Below are positions 45,300 through 56,250 of a DNA stretch of 64,000 bases, piece after piece. Positions within the stretch are counted from its first letter, which is position 1, and every line of letters starts with the position of its first letter. A program made the translations under genes and the position numbers. The DNA comes from Catonia carolina. Lineage: Eukaryota; Arthropoda; Insecta; Hemiptera; Achilidae. Location: NCBI GenBank assembly GCA_035578175.1, contig JAQMRL010000003.1, positions 59,070,672 through 59,134,671 on the forward strand, read 5' to 3'. The notes below the pieces were generated by a model. The model was not told the DNA's origin. It worked only from the letters and a program-made list of their open reading frames with translations, and did no database searches.

Positions 45300-45850
45300 G
45301 TGTCACCGTCGTCCTCTTTGATTAGGTACTGTGCTGCCGGCTACAAAGCTTCCCAGGGAACTACCAATAGTTCCGAAAAGACCGGTAGGCCTGTGGCGGG
45401 GTACCGACAGAGGCCTTCATTGCCAAGGACAAACCAATAACCGCCCCTACCACAGCGCTCTCGGCGACTATGTAAACAGCGCTCCACTGAGCCCGAGGAG
45501 TTTCAATTCCGACAGTAGACAAGACGTCTACCATCGGCACACGGCTACCGGACTCCAACGAAGGCTCATCGACGACCCCGCAAGAGAGAAGATGATGCTT
45601 CCGCTCGCCGATCCGTCACCGTAAGCCGTCGACCGGGACCGTCATCGCCCGCTACCGCGGGTGATGACCATTGCGGTCCCTCAATCGAGCCTTACGACCA
45701 CCAGATCCGATGAAGCAGCCATCGACACACTACTGCGAGGGAAGAAGATGAAGTCTCCGCTGGACGGCGATGTCGCCCAGCCCCGACCGCCACGACCACT
45801 ACGATCCACACTTCGTCAAGACGACTACCGTTCAAAGTAAAGGTTTCAAC
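45300..45850. other. GC-rich island, unassigned
   Basis: About 550 bases with GC content far above the surroundings, with many CCGACC, CGACG and CACGACC steps. It begins TACTGTGCTGCCGGCTACAA, similar to the start of the island at 13880. Two overlapping plus frames (45207-45440, 45331-45624) and one minus frame have no recognised domain. It may be the GC-rich coding or leader part of an unrecognised transposon. Confidence 0.4.
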
Positions 45851-46126
45851 TTGCCTCTTAAATGTCACCATCCGGAGACAAAAGTAACAAAAAAGAACTG
45901 TTCGTAGGCTATTTTATTACCACAGGCAACCTAGTGCAAGTTTTCAAATTTTTTTTATTGACTGCATTTATGACTTTTAGGACAAATGAAATGATATTTT
46001 GGTAGTATTTCTATATAATTAAAATTGACACTTAACAGCTGAATAACCAGTTATTTTGCAGAAATAAAAAATATTTTTTAAATTAGTTGTGTTTTTCAGT
46101 AAGATTTGTTATTAAAAGTTACTTAC

Positions 46127-46335
46127 CGATCACAGTTAAATTTATTTTTGAATTTCTCGTAGGGGAATTTCGGAAGTCGACTCTACATCTATAGAGGCCT
46201 TCATCTTGTAATTTTAGATCATCAACTAACAGTTGAGCTGGATTTGTCGCTGTCCGAAAGAAGGCACGTGTCCCAAAAGCGGCAGCGGATGACCATAATT
46301 TTGCAGTACCATATTGTCTGCCGCGAACGTCAAAA
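46127..46335 (-). CDS. side: Internal exon of a Sidestep-family immunoglobulin cell-adhesion gene
   Basis: The minus strand has a polypyrimidine-AG acceptor (TTTGTTTCAG, 46336-46345) and a strong GTAAGT donor (46121-46126) around a 209-bp exon that is open throughout: one base, 69 codons, one base. It encodes [34 protein letters not shown], then [20 protein letters not shown] and KINLTVI. D-x-G-x-Y-x-C is the immunoglobulin F-strand motif. DVRGR, NPAQL and CRVDFR.SPTRN are hallmarks, from memory, of the first Ig domain of insect Sidestep-like proteins, transmembrane receptors in motor-axon guidance. The partner half of the domain (first Cys and Trp) must lie in an upstream exon at higher coordinates; it was not found here. 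The gene symbol is by family resemblance; several paralogues exist. Confidence 0.82.
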
Positions 46336-47179
46336 CTGAAACAAATACAAATACATTAAACATATTTTATACCATGACATGTTGTAACACGTGTCATAAA
46401 TACAATTTAATTATATAGTTTTCTTAATGAATTTTTCTTTTGATATTTAAAATCACTTCTTTAAGTCCCTCTCCTATCGGAGGTCGAAAAACATCATCAT
46501 CATTATGCAGAACTGATTCACTTCTGCACGGAAAGTTTCATAATACTGCAGCCAAATCAATCTCTCAGGTTCTTTGACTAGGATGCCCTACGTCTGCCAA
46601 TGTTCCCTTTGCCCTTTTTCTTTTCCTGCATGATTAATTGTAACATGATATTTTGATACCTTTAATCACATAAAATCATTAGATATTAAAAATAGAAAAC
46701 CCAAGTAATGGATAAAATTAAACTAATTGAAACAATGATGAATTCAAAAGTTTTGAATATGTTAATAAAAAATGTTGTTAAGTATTTATATCGGTTTTTT
46801 TGGTGCACATAGGAACTTCCGTGTACTGAAAAAACGGGACAACTTTAACACCATTTTAACCGTATATCAGACTGGCAGAAGAAATGGCGTTTAAGCTACC
46901 TAAATGAAATATAAAAATCACATGTTACATTCACCCTGCGTTATAAAATGGTACACACATATAAACTATAGTTTAAGTTAAATTGTAACGTTTGCTGATG
47001 ATCCAATATTATGAAAATATCTAAAGGGAATGTAGGTTCGAGAATTTTCGTGGAAGACCGAGAGGTTGGAAATGTTGACGTGAATAATAAGAGTAATAAA
47101 TAGTGTTTCCTGAGAAATAGTTAAGGAATATTTTGTGCAATATAAGTGGTTTTTTATACTAAAGGTAGGCCTGGCTTTT
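46336..47179. other. Intronic sequence of the Sidestep-like gene, no exon seen
   Basis: Follows the acceptor site upstream of the exon. A GC-moderate block (46460-46630) with TCATCATCATCATTATG and CTCTCAGG steps looks like an old repeat fragment. Confidence 0.4.
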
Positions 47180-47743
47180 GTTGTCATTCGGTATTGGGAG
47201 AGCCAGGAACCTATTTATTGTTTTTAAACACCTTCTATTCATTCGTCCTTATTTGTTCACAGTTTTTAAGATTTACCTAGAAGCCGTCAGAAGAATTTTG
47301 TATTTTATTATCATATCAAAAATCTCGGTCTTTTCTCGAAATATCCATTAGCCCACTTATAAAAGCGCCGGGCTGTTTATGGTCCGAAGTTAGTTTTCAT
47401 TTGTCTGTGGTTGAGCATATTCGATAGTGCATACAAGTAGTTTAGTATATTATTAGAATAGGTCAACGATACTGCGAATAACTGGTCATTTTTTAACTTT
47501 TAATTATTCTGTATCATTTCTGTAAGTAGTATTAAATAAGTAAAGTTACTTATTTTATTAGTTAATTATAGCCTAATTACTTTGTAATTTATTAAGTAGT
47601 TTCATTGTAATATACTTGTAGATTGTAGTCAATTATTTAGTTGTAATTCTCAGTTGTAATAAATACTTGTAATTTTAAACTTTAGCGTGTTAATTAGTTA
47701 ATTTACCCATATCCTGAAACGGACCTTACAGATAAGTGTCACA
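47180..47743 (+). mobile_element. LTR-like fragment (same family as 24835-25813)
   Basis: TATA box CTTATAAAAGCGC at about 47356, a leader with AGTTAGTTTTC, AATAAATA near 47660, and the family end ATCCTGAAACGGACCTTACAGATAAGTGTCACA at 47711-47743. The last ~90 bases align closely with 25724-25813. The 5' boundary was not resolved. Confidence 0.5.
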
Positions 47744-48749
47744 ATATTCTTATCGACTAGTGAAGACCCTGTCATTGCTTTGGATACCTTTAAAAATTAT
47801 CTAATTAATCTTGGAAGATGTTTAAACTAAAGGAAGATCAACACGGGTGAATCTAACCATAACACAGTATTTTGAATGACGACAGAATACTGGAAAGTAT
47901 AAATTAATAGTACCATACTTGCCATTTATTTTAATTTAGTCTTCTAAATCAAATAAAATTTGGTTAACTCGAAAACTCGAATAAAAACGCGTTGCAAAAG
48001 CACCACATCGATTAAACTAGCACTATACAACGAATACCATAAATTACAATTTTAGACGTAACTTAAGTAGATTTTTAACATATGTATAATAATACATAAC
48101 CTTCTTTGCAAAAACTGCAAAAAAGCAATATTACACAATTTTAGATTACTGTTTGCAAAGTATAATGCATTATAAAATATGTTAAACACAATAATAGCTA
48201 CCGTGAAGAATAAGGAATATTTATTTCATACTTTAATTAAATTTATAAAAGTATCCCTGAAGATTGAAAAATGCGAAGTCTATTGCCCTAGGGTACCGTA
48301 AGTGTGTTAAAGAAACAAACTAGAGCGTATCAGTCTCCTAATAGCCCTGGGGGAAACTGAATTCTCTTTCCTTCTCTATTTCTCATATCTCGTTCTCAGA
48401 TCCCTACTCCTCAACGTCTACTTCTTCTCATATAGTATAACAGTTTCTCAATGTTACATTTACATTTAAACAAATTAAATTTTTTTTCAGCTTAGGTTTT
48501 CGTTTGGTTCTTTTTCATGTATAAGAACATTAGGTGAAAATTAAAACGTTGAAAGTAAAAGGTTTAGTATATTTATAAAAGAAATGCATACAATTGACAA
48601 AATATAGAATTATTATAGAACTACTACAGCTGAGAATGAATAATAATGTCCGAGCTACATTAAATTCAAAATGGCGATCCAATATGGCCTGAAAAGTACT
48701 TTTGTGAATTTCCCTAAGTAATTTACGTTAGTTTAGCAACTCTTAGAAT
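47744..48749. other. AT-rich interval, no gene seen
   Basis: AT-rich with a C/T-rich stretch at 48360-48435. Confidence 0.4.
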
Positions 48750-48910
48750 CCATACTAATATTATAAAGACAAAGCGTGTTTTTTGTGCAGACTAATTTCC
48801 AAATCGAATGAATGGATTTACATGAGATTTTGACAGCATATTCGTATTTATATTCACAGCAACATTTTTAAAAATTTTCAAATGTTATAACTCTAAGGGC
48901 TCTAATGAAA
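48750..48910 (+). mobile_element. Helitron-like terminal fragment
   Basis: CATACTAATATTATAAAGAC at 48751 followed by GTGCAGACTAATTTCCAAATCG and GGATTTACATGAGATTTTG. The ACTAATATTATAAA start and a following phrase of the form AAATCG..GGATTT..TGA.ATTTTG are typical, from memory, of the 5' ends of insect non-autonomous Helitrons. The 3' CTRR end was not located. Confidence 0.5.
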
Positions 48911-49050
48911 ATTTTCGTAAATATTTAATGTTTGCGTGTACATGTGAGTAAGTATGTGAGTAGGTATATGTGAGTAGGTATTAATTTTTGAAGTAGATGC
49001 AAGGTTTTGATGCTGAAGGGAGACGTACGCGAGGGAAACTACCAAAAGTC

Positions 49051-49052
<2 letters not shown>

Positions 49053-49081
<29 letters not shown>
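49053..49081. repeat. (GT)n microsatellite
   Basis: About 14 GT units followed by GTGGGTGTACGCGCGCG. Confidence 0.9.
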
Positions 49082-49475
49082 AGTGTGGGTGTACGCGCGC
49101 GTATGTATACTTATTGTTGAAGTAAATAATAGAAAGAGGAGATGAACGACAGACGTACGCGGGTGAATTTATCAAAATGTTGTTTGTGTGTGTACGTACG
49201 TTGGAGTATTTTAATACAGTCGATCTAACACCAAGACAATTTCTGTCTAACATCAAGACAATTTCTGATTGGTGTGTTGTGAAGTGCACTGCTGTGTTTG
49301 TCCACTGTTTTTTCGTTGAAACATTGTTAATTTAATAGTTATTATTGTGTGATTGTGTGTGAGTGTTGCATCGATATGTAAGTTGGTAATTTTTTTATTT
49401 TATTTGTTGCTGAAAGACTTTTTAAATTTATATTTTTTGTTTATTTTAAGAACATTATTAGGTTAAATTTTTAAA

Positions 49476-50898
49476 ATGTCGACACAGGGTTCTTCTTCTT
49501 CAACCCAATCATATGATATTGATTGTTCTAGTGGTATATCTATAAATAACAACTTATCGGTCGCCAAATTTTCAACCTCTTCCGATCAAGAAGGCGCTGC
49601 TAAACCATGTGTTGATAGATTTGCAAATCACACATCGGAAAAACGATTAATTCGGGATCCAAGACTCGTTAATGAATCACGTAATTTATCGGTTGACAAA
49701 AACATACCGACATTACCATCAAAACCTCAAGACGAGTTTACTGTTGTAAGAGCGAGAAATAATAAAAGAAAGGCGGAAAAGTCATCAAATGATTTGCGTG
49801 CAGGGAAGCGACTCGATAGTGCAGCCACAGCGTTTCCACTTAGCAACGCTTACGATGTGTTGTCAGACAATTCCGACATGGAAGACGATTCATCTACGTA
49901 CAACTGAACCAAAGCCGCCCACTGTCTTTATTCCCAGCGTTAGCAACCTGCAACTGCTTTTAAATATAATCACCAGCAATGGTGTAAACAAAACAGATTA
50001 TGTGTACAAAATTATCTCTCGAAGTCAAATGAAATTGAACGCCAGCAACAGCCGTGCATATTCGACGATAATAAAAAATCTGAAGTCTTCTAAAATCGAC
50101 TTCCACACCTACCAGCTAAAACAGTGCCGTGCATTCAGGGTTGTTCTACGTCACGTCCACTACTCAGTTGACGTCAACGACGTGATAAAAGAACTGGCTA
50201 CGCATAACCATGCCGTACGGAACATCTCGAACATACGGCACAGAATTACGAAGGAACCTCTTTCGCTTTTTTTTGTGGATTTAGAACCGGCGTCTAATAA
50301 CAGAGATATTTATAAAATAGAATTGTTGCAAAACGCCAAAATAAAATTTGAGCCACCCTACCAAAAAAACGATATTATTCAATGTAAGCGATGTCAACGG
50401 TACGGGCATTCAAGAGCGTACTGCAACAGACCATTTCGTTGTGTGAAGTGCGGTGATAATCATGACACTACTATTTGTGGTAAACAGAAGGACGCCCCAC
50501 CATTATGCGCTTTGTGTGGAGGAGACCATCCCTCTAACTACAAAGGTTGCGAAATATACAAACAGATTAAACAACGAAAATTTCCACCTTTACGCGAAAG
50601 AACAGTTACACCACCGGAAACTCAGACGGTCAGCTCAAAATTTGTCACCCAAGTTGTTACAAAAAACAGCGTCCAGGAAACATTACATCAGACACCTAAC
50701 GGTAACAGTATTTTAGACTATGCGAGAGCCGTAAAGGGCAATTCTACGCAACCAATCCCAACCAATCCGTTGCAAACTGATTCGATTTCAAATCTACAAC
50801 AATCATTTCTAGAACTACGAAACGTAATACAAAAACAAACAGAACAAATTGCGACACTATTAAATTTACTTACAATCGTTGTTTCGAAATTGAATTAA
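49476..50898 (+). pseudogene. LINE ORF1 (zinc-knuckle Gag-like protein), frame broken
   Basis: The N-terminal part (ATG 49476, stop TGA at 49905-49907) has a Ser/Lys-rich leader and VSDNSDMEDDSSTYN. A second frame, in a +1 register and open since 49789, carries the rest to 50898: a PRE/C2HC-like domain (YQLKQCRAFRVVLRHVHYS), then three zinc knuckles CKRCQRYGHSRAYC, CVKCGDNHDTTIC and CALCGGDHP..YKGC. The register change near 49880-49905 equals one inserted base or two lost bases. This protein normally coats LINE RNA, so this copy probably cannot make a whole ORF1 protein. Confidence 0.8.
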
Positions 50899-50899
50899 A

Positions 50900-53593
50900 A
50901 TGGAGCAAGTATTATATAAAATTGCACTCTGGAACGCCAATGGCTTAAGTCAACATATTCAAGAACTAATCACATTTTTAAACATATACAACATCGATGT
51001 CATGCTTTTGTCAGAAACTCATTTCACTAACAGGAGTTACATCAGGTGCAACGGTTATTCTCTATACTTTACTAATCATCCTGATGGTACGGCGCATGGA
51101 GGCTCCGCTATATTAATAAAAAATAATATAAAACATTACGAACTTAAAAAATTCGAAACACCTTATCTACAAGCAACAAACATTGTCATTGAGGACGTGC
51201 GCGGACAAGTAACAATTTCAGCGCTATACTCTCCCCCACGGCATCACATTACGGCCGCTCAATTTGAAACTTTTTTTGAAAGTTTAGGTAACAAATTTAT
51301 TGCGGGAGGTGATTACAATGCGAAAAATCAGGCATGGGGTTCTCGTTTATGTAATCCAAGGGGTAGAACTCTGTTTAATGTTGTACAAAAAGATAATTTA
51401 GGCTTGTTATCGACGGTTGAACCAACGTACTGGCCAACCGATCGACGCAGAATTCCGGATCTCCTCGACTTTTTTGTTACCAAAAATATAATTCAAAATT
51501 CTATTCGAGTAAAATCGGTCCTGGATTTGTCCTCAGATCACACTCCTATAATCGCCAGCGTTGGTTGTAAACTACAAAAAAAGAAGAAACTCCCTATTCT
51601 GTGTAACAAAAACACAGATTGGGCCTCCTTTAAGCGTCTGGTTACCGAAAATATAATTCTAAATGTATCATTAAAATCGCAAGACGAGATTGAGGAAGCG
51701 GTTGAGCATTTTAATACGGTAGTGCAAAATGCCGCATGGAAATCAACTACAGACGCCAACAAAAACACTCATGGCAACAGTTGTCCTGCTACCATTCGAG
51801 AATTGATAAACTACAAACGAAGATTACGTCGAATTTGGCAGCATAGCAGACACCCAGATGACAAAACAAGATTCAATCGTGCAGCACAACATCTAAAGTA
51901 CACGCTTCTAGAACTGCGTAATCATTATTTCCAAGACAGGTTGGTTCAATTATCTCCAACGGCAGCTACTGACTATTCATTATGGAAAGCTACAAGATAC
52001 ATAAAACGATCAAAGAAACAAATTCCACCTCTTCGTCTAATGGATGGAAATTGGGCTATGACCACAAAAGAAAAAGTGGAAGCGTTTGCGGAATATCTGT
52101 TCACTGTCTTCCGTCCACACGACGATGATATCGATCGAAAATTAGAAGAAGACATTTTAGAACATCTTGAAGCCCCATTTCAGCTATCACCTCCTATCAA
52201 ATCTTTCACTCCGGCTGAAGTGATAACTACAATCCAAACGCGCCTGAGTTCCAAAAAAGCCCCTGGCTATGACCTAATTACCGGTGAGGTGTTAAAGCAA
52301 CTCCCAAGGAAGGGAATTTTACTCCTGACATTCATTTTCAACGCAATTCTAAGGACGGGTTGCTTTCCATCTCAATGGAAAGTTGCCCAAATAGTCATGA
52401 TTCTCAAACCTGGCAAGGAACCTACCGAAATTACGTCATATAGACCGATCAGTCTTCTATCCGTGACATCAAAAATTTTTGAAAAATTACTACTTGATCG
52501 TCTAAAACCTTTTTTGGAAGAAAGTGTTTACCCGGATCATCAATTCGGTTTTCGTGAAAAACATTCTACGATAGAACAGGTACATCGGATAGTTAACCAA
52601 ATTCGATATACCTTAGAAAAAAAGGAATTTTGCTCAGCCGTCTTCTTAGACGTAGCTCAGGCCTTTGACAAGGTATGGCATTTAGCTCTTCTACACAAAA
52701 TTAAATTAAACCTGGATCATAATTATTTTCCTATTCTAAAACCATTCTTAACCGATCGTTTTTTCCAAGTGAAATTTGATGATGAGTTATCGACCTTGCA
52801 CCTAATTCGTTCAGGTGTACCTCAAGGTAGCATTTTAAGTCCTTTTCTATATACGCTATTTACAGCAGATATTCCTGTAAATGAACATGTAACAACAGCA
52901 ACTTTTGCCGATGACACTGCTATTATTGCATCTGATGCCTCACCAGTCCACGCTTCTGAAAAACTACAGCAACATCTAAATGACATTCAAGACTGGTGCC
53001 AAAAATGGAGGATCAAAGTAAATGAACAGAAGTCTGCACACGTAACCTTTACGATGAAACGAGAATCATGTTCACCAGTAACGTTTCGCAACAACGTAAT
53101 TCCACATTCAGATGATGTGAGATACTTGGGCATCTATCTAGACAGGCGATTGACGTGGAGAAAACATATATGGACCAAACGGAAACAACTTGGACTCAAA
53201 TTACGACAACTATATTGGCTTGTTGGGAGGCGATCACAGTTGTCTTTGGAAAATAAATTGACACTGTACAAGGTGATGATAAAACCAGTTTGGAGTTATG
53301 GAATTGAACTCTGGGGCACAGCAAGTACATCTAATGTAGAAATATTACAAAGATTCCAATCGAAGTTTCTTCGACTTATATGCTGTGCACCTTGGTATGT
53401 GCCTAATGAAGTACTCCATCATGACCTGGGCATACCTACGGTGGGAGAAGAAATTAGCAGTCGGAGTGAAAAGTATTTAACCAAGTTGGACACTCATTCC
53501 AATCATTTGGCTATAAATCTTCTCGATGACAATATTGAACACCAAAGACTCAAGAAGGCGAGAATATTAGATCTTCCATTCCGTTTTACCTGA
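50900..53593 (+). CDS. LINE ORF2: endonuclease-reverse transcriptase, intact
   Basis: 897 residues, starting one base after the ORF1 stop, which suggests reinitiation. Residues ~5-230 form an APE-type endonuclease: WNANGL (11-16), LLSETH (37-41, catalytic Glu39), GGDYNAKNQAWG and SDHTPII. RT follows with SSKKAPGYDLI, SYRPISLLSVTSK, FREKHSTIEQ, VFLDVAQAFDKVWH, GVPQGSILSP and FADDTAII (catalytic Asp 671-672). A thumb-like region follows with YLGIYLDRRLTWRKHI and VWSYGIELWG. The end is LPFRFT with no RNase H domain, which fits the Jockey clade. It nicks target DNA and copies its own RNA at the nick. No stop or frameshift is present. Confidence 0.92.
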   Translation: MEQVLYKIALWNANGLSQHIQELITFLNIYNIDVMLLSETHFTNRSYIRCNGYSLYFTNHPDGTAHGGSAILIKNNIKHYELKKFETPYLQATNIVIEDVRGQVTISALYSPPRHHITAAQFETFFESLGNKFIAGGDYNAKNQAWGSRLCNPRGRTLFNVVQKDNLGLLSTVEPTYWPTDRRRIPDLLDFFVTKNIIQNSIRVKSVLDLSSDHTPIIASVGCKLQKKKKLPILCNKNTDWASFKRLVTENIILNVSLKSQDEIEEAVEHFNTVVQNAAWKSTTDANKNTHGNSCPATIRELINYKRRLRRIWQHSRHPDDKTRFNRAAQHLKYTLLELRNHYFQDRLVQLSPTAATDYSLWKATRYIKRSKKQIPPLRLMDGNWAMTTKEKVEAFAEYLFTVFRPHDDDIDRKLEEDILEHLEAPFQLSPPIKSFTPAEVITTIQTRLSSKKAPGYDLITGEVLKQLPRKGILLLTFIFNAILRTGCFPSQWKVAQIVMILKPGKEPTEITSYRPISLLSVTSKIFEKLLLDRLKPFLEESVYPDHQFGFREKHSTIEQVHRIVNQIRYTLEKKEFCSAVFLDVAQAFDKVWHLALLHKIKLNLDHNYFPILKPFLTDRFFQVKFDDELSTLHLIRSGVPQGSILSPFLYTLFTADIPVNEHVTTATFADDTAIIASDASPVHASEKLQQHLNDIQDWCQKWRIKVNEQKSAHVTFTMKRESCSPVTFRNNVIPHSDDVRYLGIYLDRRLTWRKHIWTKRKQLGLKLRQLYWLVGRRSQLSLENKLTLYKVMIKPVWSYGIELWGTASTSNVEILQRFQSKFLRLICCAPWYVPNEVLHHDLGIPTVGEEISSRSEKYLTKLDTHSNHLAINLLDDNIEHQRLKKARILDLPFRFT

Positions 53594-53986
53594 TCAAAAA
53601 TGTTTAACCATCCTTTTAAGATCAAAAACACAAAATTATACTGCGGTTGTGAACTCTTATTTATTAATAAACTAAATCTTGCTAACTCTCATTAATCTAA
53701 AATTAATCATCTAATAAATTTTCTATCAGTTACACAGATCATCAGTATCACGTTTTCATTCGCTCCTTTTCACACCTTCATTCACTTCATCCGTATAAAA
53801 AGAAAAAAAAATTGTACGTCACCAAGACCAAGAAGAAACCCTTCATCAACTATAACCAAACGATTACATGGAAGCAACGCTGCTGAGTGCTGTCTTCTTC
53901 AAGTTTTATTCATCATCAACACATTTACTGAAAGTTTTTGTTAAACTGTTTGTAAATAATTCTTACTGTTAAAAAAAAAAAAAAAA

Positions 53987-54374
53987 TATATTTATTTAAA
54001 AAAAATTGATTAGGTCCTACAGATGTTTTGCGTCAAAAGCCACGTGAGCCATCCTACACGGTCCAAGGCCCTACAACCATGTACAAGGTCCTACTGGAAA
54101 CCAACCAATCGATTTAAAAAATTCTTTCACTGTTGGAAGCTCAGAGCTTCCTGAGTAGTAACAAAGGCCATATGATTTTTAATAAATTTAAAAATTTTGA
54201 AAATAACGCGTTGTGATAGGTAAAATTATGTCTTTTTAAATTAATTTATTTTGGTGTAGAATTTTTGGGTTGGCCCTATATCTATCGGTAGTTTTTATCA
54301 ATCTACTGTATACAATGTATTGTATTATGCAGTCAGGTTAAAACAATCAAGCGTCAGGTATTGAACACTACTGA

Positions 54375-54405
<31 letters not shown>

Positions 54406-54602
54406 CCGCTAACAATTCCGCGTCTTTTCAAAAAGCGTGCATTTCGCACATCGCTTATTTGAAGAGTATATTCAACTTTGATGAGAGTATATAGGGTATT
54501 TGTTACACTTACACCCTGAGTTTTGGTATTGGTTTGTCCTGATATTGAAAATTGAGCATTTTTGAATTTTATTCACTGTGCTATCAATTCAGACTCCTTT
54601 CG
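53987..54602. other. Interval without a supported gene, with an (AT)n run at 54374-54401
   Basis: GC-moderate patch just after the LINE (GTCCTACAGATG...GTACAAGGTCCTAC) is unassigned. The rest is AT-rich. Confidence 0.4.
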
Positions 54603-54649
54603 AATTACCGACAATTTCGCGTTCGTACAAATTACCGACAATTTCGCGT
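54603..54649. repeat. 20-bp direct repeat, period 27
   Basis: AATTACCGACAATTTCGCGT occurs exactly at 54603 and 54630. Confidence 0.9.
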
Positions 54650-55005
54650 CCGGCATCGTTCCCGCTATTATGACTTATAGCCTGCAACAGTGTAAACGAT
54701 GTTGCCATGTCGTACCGGCACGTGTACTGTAGCATTTGCCACTTCTACGCGTTGTAATGATTGTAGTTAGATATTCACATCTCACCCTAGTACTTCTCCA
54801 CACAAGACCATCGTATGAAAACAATTCGTTCTCGGACGGAATCCAACCCAGTCATCAAAATAATTTATTATTTGTTGTTTATTATTTTGACATGTATTTT
54901 AAATAGGTACTTATTTTAAATCAATGTAAAACCAGAATAATTAAAGAAAGTATATTTTTTATTTGTTAGAGTTAATTATTTAAAATATCCTAATTGTTAC
55001 AAATA

Positions 55006-56250
55006 CAGTCAAACCTCCTCATTCGAAATCCTCCCTAAATCGAATATAATTGTATGCTATCCCCTTCAAAAATCGTCCTTAATATGAATTAAATTACCTC
55101 CCTATTCGAAAATTTTCGAGAGTTTCGTGGTCATATATATTGTAACAATACATTTTTTTATACATTATTAATAAAATAATTACAAAATTTCCAATTTACA
55201 CATTGTACACGATTTTTAATGAAGCATGCGTTAAATCACGACAATAAGGACACAGTAAGCGTAGTACAAAACTACAAAAAGCTTTATAAAAAACTGAAAA
55301 TGCAGTTAACTTTTGAGTTAGAAGAAACCAAGCAGAAACACAAACAATTACACTTCTTACAAAACATTATTGTCACAAAACCTTACGACCAAATAAGGGC
55401 ATAACAAGCGTAGTTCAAAGCTTCAATACGCATCAGGAAATATTGAAAATTCAGTTAATATTTAAGTCAGAGGAAACCAGACGAAAGCAAAAAAAAAAAA
55501 AAAAAATTAGGCTAAATTAGTAATGCAGTCTTTCCTTCTTTGGTGTATGATTTTCGTACAAACAGGGTAAAAAATACCGTAGCTGTATTCATTCAGATTA
55601 AGCAATATTTTACTCGTTAAAATTTCTACAATTTTCGGTACCCAATTTATTTTTCATTTTCTGTAGGCTGACCTAACTTTTTGTTTGTAGGTATAGTTGT
55701 ACTGTTTACGCGTATCCCGATTTTATTTTACTCTGTTTTTTATGTCGTTTTTTCAATAATTTTTCATATCGTTCTTATAAGTAGAATAATCTTTTGCTTT
55801 TGAGTACTAATAGAGCTTGTAATACCAAAACATGCCCTTAATTCTTAATCACAGTATTAAGTAAACCCTGTGGTGAATGAAGTAAAGGTATCATTTACAG
55901 AGGGGAAAACATGTGCTTTGCAAAGGGCCCTGCATGCTGATACGCGTACTTTTCCGTTCAGTGAGGAAGGCCACCTCACTTCTCGTTTTACTTAGTAAAA
56001 CCTCTACAAGTTCAAACCAGCCTTTCGGCTGATGACCTAAACAACACAAGTAAAATAATATTTGTAAAAAACTTTCCTCAATCAAATTGGTGGTCTATTA
56101 ATAATTTTGACTTTTGTAATTTAATATTTTATGGAATTACATGAATTTTATTAAAACGCAATTTTTAAGTACATTTTTTGTTTCAATGTTTTACCTCTGT
56201 AAATCGAAATCAGCCGGTTCCATCAGATTCGAATCAGGGAGGTTCGACTG
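55006..56250. mobile_element. pogo/Tigger-like DNA transposon remnant, 1245 bp
   Basis: The left end CAGTCAAACCTCC..ATTCGAA and the right end (reverse complement) CAGTCGAACCTCC..ATTCGAA are terminal inverted repeats of the pogo type, flanked by TA on both sides (55004-55005 and 56251-56252). A 61-codon frame (55219-55404, MKHALNHDNKDTV...) lies inside, without a recognised transposase motif; a related stretch repeats the KLYKKLKMQLTFELEETKQKH theme around 55420-55490. A copy of the dispersed hairpin-arm repeat is nested at 55863-56048. Probably non-autonomous. Confidence 0.72.
55863..56048 (+). repeat. Single partial copy of the hairpin-arm repeat
   Basis: AACCCTGTGGTGAATGAAGT through GCTGATGACCTAAACAACAC matches the last ~190 bases of each arm of the 25908-26588 hairpin, with several substitutions and a ~12-base loss (TTGTAAACCACC-region). 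Confidence 0.8.

Larger units (their letters stand above)
49200..53986 (+). mobile_element. Near full-length Jockey-clade LINE
   Basis: Two ORFs in the usual LINE order, a 3' UTR, and a 16-base A-run at 53971-53986. The 5' end is approximate: a likely 5' UTR precedes ORF1 and contains a 21-22-bp tandem (CTAACACCAAGACAATTTCTG, 49226-49267). ORF2 is intact while ORF1 has a frame break. A close copy at 16788-19632 shows recent activity of the family. Target duplication not identified. Confidence 0.88.

Noticed and set aside
45207..45624. Host exon in the GC-rich island
   Set aside because: No recognisable domain in any frame, frames overlap without splice signals, and composition alone explains the open reading.
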